Origin: Rhodobacteraceae bacterium UBA6236
Lineage (GTDB): Bacteria; Pseudomonadota; Alphaproteobacteria; Rhodobacterales; Rhodobacteraceae
DNA length: 17,454 bases
Assembly (NCBI GenBank): GCA_002440945.1
Contig: DJWG01000014.1
Span: forward strand, 1 to 17,454
Direction of reading: 5' to 3'
The notes under the pieces were generated by a model, which worked only from the letters and a program-made list of their open reading frames with translations, did no database searches and was not told where the DNA came from. Positions 14,337 to 17,454 of the stretch are shown here, piece after piece (within the stretch, counting starts at the first letter, position 1; the number at the start of each line of letters is the position of its first letter). Position numbers and translations under genes: made by a program.

Positions 14337-16523
14337 TCATTTGGCGCAGGCCCGGCGATAGCTGCGGCCATCCTTGCCGGTTCCGAAGCCGTTCAACACC
14401 ACCGACAGATCGAAAGCCGTTGTCGGCTGCACACTAGTCGAGGATGTGAAACGACGCGAGAGGGAAAGATCGACCGCGACGCATTCGTTACGGTAGCCAA
14501 GGCCAAGCCCCGCGCGGGTGGCGCGTTCGGCGGTGAAGTCGTAGCGCCCCTCGGTCAGGGCCCGCCAGCCGTCGGTGATCTGCCAGGCAGCGTTGAAGGC
14601 GACCTCGGACGTGGCGTCGGGGCGCGATTCGACCGGATCGGCCACCATCCAGATATAGCTCGCGCCCGCGTAGAACTGCCGGTCCGCATAGGCGAGGCGC
14701 AGTTCGTTTTTGGTGAACTGGAAGCCGTCGTCGAAAAGCGCCCGGTTCGTCACGGAAATCCCGCCGCGCGTGATCTGCGAAGCGACGATCCAGTCCGACA
14801 TCTTTCCCGCAAGGCCAGAGCCGGTGCTGAACTGTCCCAGATCCTCGGTCCGCAGGACACGGCCCGCGGTCACGCCGATCGACCAGCCATCGGGGTCATA
14901 GCGCGTCCAGTTGACGCCGATATTGGCGCGGGCGCCGCGTTCCACCGCATCGGCGCCCGGGAATCGGCTGAGCGAGAAGAGGTTGCCTTCATCCAGCTCC
15001 ACCAGCAGGCTGTCGTCGTTCGGGACTGCGGTCTGCCGGTCGGGCGCCCAGACCAGCTGCACGATCGGCTCGATCACCTGCGAGGCGCCGCCCGCGCCGC
15101 CGGTTTTCATCCAGGGCCAGCGCAGTTCGACCCCCGTGACGGGCGTCACGCGGGTAATGGTGCCGGGATAGGAAGCGTCCTGGCTGATGGAATAAAGATC
15201 GGCCGTCACCGCCAGCAGGCCGGAAACCTGGAGCCCGCCTTCGCTGATCCAGTTTCTGCGCCAGTCGAACCGGGCGGTGGCGCGGGCCACATCGCGGCCA
15301 TCGGTGACGCCGTCGCCGTTGGCGTCGAAGTCGACGGTCGAATCCCGGCGGTGGCTGTGGGTCTGGAAGGTGAAGCCGCCCTGGCCGCCAAGGATTTCCG
15401 GGCGGAAGCGGCGGTGGAAGGTCATGTCGCTGATGAACATCGGCAGAACCCTGCTGTTCTCGCCCGCGCGGAGCGAGCGGTAATTGCCAAGGCTCGCCCA
15501 GAAGGTTTCGTTCACGCGGGTCCGCTCGATCTGGAAGCCGGTGCGCAGGCGGTCCTTTTCGGAGACGCCATAATCCAGCAGATAGGCGGGGTCTGAAACG
15601 AGGTCGACATCGAAGCTCAGGCGGAAGTCGCGGGGCAGCGCGAAGACGCCGGTGCCGTTGAGGTATCCCCGCAGGCCGTCGGGGCGGATGTCGTCCTGCG
15701 ACACCGCGCCTTCAAAGGTGATGGTGCCGGTGGTGAAGGCCTGGCGGTAACGCGCCCCCAGGCTCCGCGCGCCGTTCGATGTGACATAGGGTGTCAGCGT
15801 CACGTCGCGGCTTTCACCGATGGGAATGAAGTAGGGAAGCTTGATCCCAGTCCCCAGCTGCGACGTCGAGCGAAGCGAAGGCATCAGGAAACCCCGCGCC
15901 CGGTCGAGCGTCGGGTCGGGCATCCGCAGGCGCGGGATGTAGAAGACCGGCACGCCCACGATGCGGAACTGGGCGTTGTCGAAGTAAAGCTGGCGCTCTT
16001 CCTTGTCATGCACGACCCGGCGCGCCCGGATTTCCCAAAGCGGCCTCGGGTTGCTGGCGCAGACCTGGCAGGAGGACGCGACCACTTTCGACATGCGCGT
16101 ATAGCGGCCCGAGACGCGGGACAGTTCGTTGGCCGCGATCTGCAGCTGGTCGTCCAGAACGATGCGGGCCGATTGCAGCACACCGTCGCGCAGGTCGCTC
16201 GACAGCAGGGCGCTGTCGGCGATCATCGTCGTGCCGGTGCTTTCGGTCAGCGTGATCGGCCCCTCGATGGTCAGCCGGTCGGTGGACTGGTCATAGACGA
16301 TCCGGGTGGCGCGAAGCCGGGTGCCCTGATGCAACACCTCGACCGCGCCTTCGGCCACCAGCGTGTTGTCGCCGTTGATGAAGACCCGGTCGGCCACCAG
16401 CGTAGCCGCATCCTGCGCGGGGGCGGGGGCGGTCCAGCCAAGCGACAGGGCCAGGGCCAGCGCGGCAAGCGTCAGCCCCTTGCGGCGCAAGCGGGGTGCG
16501 GTGGGGGCAGGGCGGCGGCGCAT
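14337..16523 (-). CDS. lptD: LPS-assembly outer-membrane protein LptD
   Basis: LptD forms the outer-membrane translocon that inserts lipopolysaccharide into the outer leaflet, with LptE. The protein has 728 residues: a signal peptide (about 1-36, APA then QD), an OstA/LptA-like N-terminal beta-jellyroll (about 37-200) and a large beta-barrel domain. Four cysteines remain in the mature part: Cys152 and Cys155 (CQVC) in the N-terminal domain and Cys681 and Cys726 in the barrel. E. coli also uses two plus two cysteines for interdomain disulfides, at different spacing. A DxNxDGxxDxxD pattern at 400-411 resembles a dockerin/EF-hand calcium loop. The ATG is in TGATG overlap with the lptG stop, with GGAGG (16531-16535) 7 nt upstream. 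Confidence 0.95.
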   Translation of the reverse strand: MRRRPAPTAPRLRRKGLTLAALALALSLGWTAPAPAQDAATLVADRVFINGDNTLVAEGAVEVLHQGTRLRATRIVYDQSTDRLTIEGPITLTESTGTTMIADSALLSSDLRDGVLQSARIVLDDQLQIAANELSRVSGRYTRMSKVVASSCQVCASNPRPLWEIRARRVVHDKEERQLYFDNAQFRIVGVPVFYIPRLRMPDPTLDRARGFLMPSLRSTSQLGTGIKLPYFIPIGESRDVTLTPYVTSNGARSLGARYRQAFTTGTITFEGAVSQDDIRPDGLRGYLNGTGVFALPRDFRLSFDVDLVSDPAYLLDYGVSEKDRLRTGFQIERTRVNETFWASLGNYRSLRAGENSRVLPMFISDMTFHRRFRPEILGGQGGFTFQTHSHRRDSTVDFDANGDGVTDGRDVARATARFDWRRNWISEGGLQVSGLLAVTADLYSISQDASYPGTITRVTPVTGVELRWPWMKTGGAGGASQVIEPIVQLVWAPDRQTAVPNDDSLLVELDEGNLFSLSRFPGADAVERGARANIGVNWTRYDPDGWSIGVTAGRVLRTEDLGQFSTGSGLAGKMSDWIVASQITRGGISVTNRALFDDGFQFTKNELRLAYADRQFYAGASYIWMVADPVESRPDATSEVAFNAAWQITDGWRALTEGRYDFTAERATRAGLGLGYRNECVAVDLSLSRRFTSSTSVQPTTAFDLSVVLNGFGTGKDGRSYRRACAK

Positions 16524-17454
16524 CAGCCATCCTCCAGATGCAAGAGCAGGCTCAACGCCAGCAAGGTGGCGGCGACGGGCGGAATCCAGGCGGCCATGAA
16601 GACCGGAATCTGGCCGTTTTCACCAAGGACAAGCGCGAAGTTCCGCAGAAAGAAGATCGCAAAACCCGAAGCCATCGCCAAAAGCACCATGAGCCCGGTT
16701 CCACCGGACCGGGCATGGCGCATGGTGAAGCCCGCGCCGATCAGCACCATGGCCGACAGAAGCAAGGGCAGCGCCAGTTCGGTCTGTAGCCAGACCCGGT
16801 GTTTGCGAGCGGAAAAGCCGGCGTTTTCCAGATCGCCGATGAAGCCCGGCAACTGCCAGATCGACACCGAGGCCGGGGCGGCAAAGCTGTCGCGGATGCG
16901 GTCGGGAGTCAGGTCCGATGACAGGGTCAGGGTCGCGGTGGTGGTGGCGCCGACCTCGGCGATCTCGCCCGGCGCAAGATGCCAGTCCTTGGCCTGGTTC
17001 AGAACCCAGGCGCCCTTGGTCAGCTCGGCCTCGTCCGCCTCGATCCGGCGGGTGGGTCCGTCCTTGCCGGCGAAGGTCATGAAGGTCACGTCCCGCAGCA
17101 CGGTGCCGTCCTGATTGGCGCTTTTCGCGTGGATGACAGTCTGGCCGTCGTCGCCGCCCTGGCGGAGCCAGAGCCCCTCGCGCGTCACCGACAGGACCGC
17201 GTCCTTGCCCAGACGGTAGCGGTCGGCCTGCGCCTCGTAGCGTTTGGATGTTGCGGCGACCAGCGGGTTCAGCACCGCCACCGAAAGCATCCCTATCAGC
17301 AGCGTGGCGGTCAGCGGTGCGGCCAGCGTCCGAAGCGCCGATCGCCCGGTGGCGCGGATGACCACCAGCTCCGACGACCGCGCCAGCGCGAGAAACAGCG
17401 CGACCGAGGCCAGGATCGCGATAAGCGGCAGGATGCGGTAGAGCGAGGCGGGGG
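16523..17454 (-). CDS. lptG: LPS export ABC transporter permease LptG (5' end outside window)
   Basis: LptG is an inner-membrane permease that, with LptF and the LptB ATPase, extracts lipopolysaccharide and pushes it across the periplasm toward LptD. The window holds 309 codons and the stop; the frame is open to the right edge, and about 50-60 N-terminal residues are missing. Visible parts include a hydrophobic span LPLIAILASVALFLALA, the conserved SSELVVIRATGRSALRTLAAP cytoplasmic coupling segment, one further span (ATLLIGMLSVAVLNPLVA), a periplasmic beta-jellyroll (about 17230-16800) and three C-terminal spans. It overlaps lptD by one base (TGATG), the standard lptG-lptD arrangement. An lptF gene would be expected just beyond the edge. 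Confidence 0.94.
   Translation of the reverse strand, partial: PASLYRILPLIAILASVALFLALARSSELVVIRATGRSALRTLAAPLTATLLIGMLSVAVLNPLVAATSKRYEAQADRYRLGKDAVLSVTREGLWLRQGGDDGQTVIHAKSANQDGTVLRDVTFMTFAGKDGPTRRIEADEAELTKGAWVLNQAKDWHLAPGEIAEVGATTTATLTLSSDLTPDRIRDSFAAPASVSIWQLPGFIGDLENAGFSARKHRVWLQTELALPLLLSAMVLIGAGFTMRHARSGGTGLMVLLAMASGFAIFFLRNFALVLGENGQIPVFMAAWIPPVAATLLALSLLLHLEDG

Noticed and set aside
16008..17114. Plus-strand open frame opposite lptD and lptG
   Set aside because: It spans the junction of two well-identified minus-strand genes and shows no domain of its own.
1..17454. CRISPR array, tRNA, rRNA, prophage or IS element
   Set aside because: No spaced direct repeats, cloverleaf, rRNA signature, integrase or transposase was found; coding density and composition are uniform across the window.

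Overview
This is a high-GC chromosomal window from an alphaproteobacterium. Gene content and protein style point to the Rhodobacteraceae (Rhodobacter/Paracoccus group), but the genus cannot be fixed from sequence alone. All genes look like core chromosome. I see no tRNA, rRNA, IS element, prophage or CRISPR array.

Layout: (1) 1-755, minus strand: start of accC, with accB upstream of it (fatty-acid synthesis). (2) 756-1055: divergent control region. (3) 1056-4726, plus: preT, a class I SAM-dependent methyltransferase and preA. PreT and PreA together form a bacterial dihydropyrimidine dehydrogenase; the methyltransferase between them is unexplained. An intrinsic terminator closes this block. 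(4) 4870-6390, plus: an EamA/DMT-type transporter and a YciB/IspZ-type membrane protein, 6 nt apart. (5) 6402-7761, plus: a SAM-II riboswitch with a downstream intrinsic terminator, then metZ (methionine synthesis). (6) 7821-9712, plus: prfA and prmC, overlapping by 4 nt; PrmC methylates the GGQ glutamine of the release factor made by prfA. (7) 9713-10959, plus: a gap rich in inverted repeats, then a DUF4167-type protein with a basic N-terminus and a long disordered tail. (8) 11013-17454, minus: lptG (5' end outside the window), lptD, surA, pdxA and rsmA, a tightly packed envelope, vitamin B6 and ribosome-maturation cluster. Only the pdxA-rsmA junction carries a sizeable gap, and it holds a perfect 19-bp inverted repeat.

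The most notable signals lie in the gaps. The SAM-II leader contains three mutually exclusive pairings that would make a transcription-terminating switch. Two strong hairpins lie ahead of the methyltransferase. A structured 254-nt gap precedes the DUF4167 gene. A 21-nt intergenic motif is shared between the accB/preT and pdxA/rsmA gaps. LptD also carries a dockerin/EF-hand-like calcium-loop signature. I see no clearly new multi-gene system; the best candidates for undescribed biology are the methyltransferase inside the pyrimidine-reduction operon and the DUF4167 gene with its leader.
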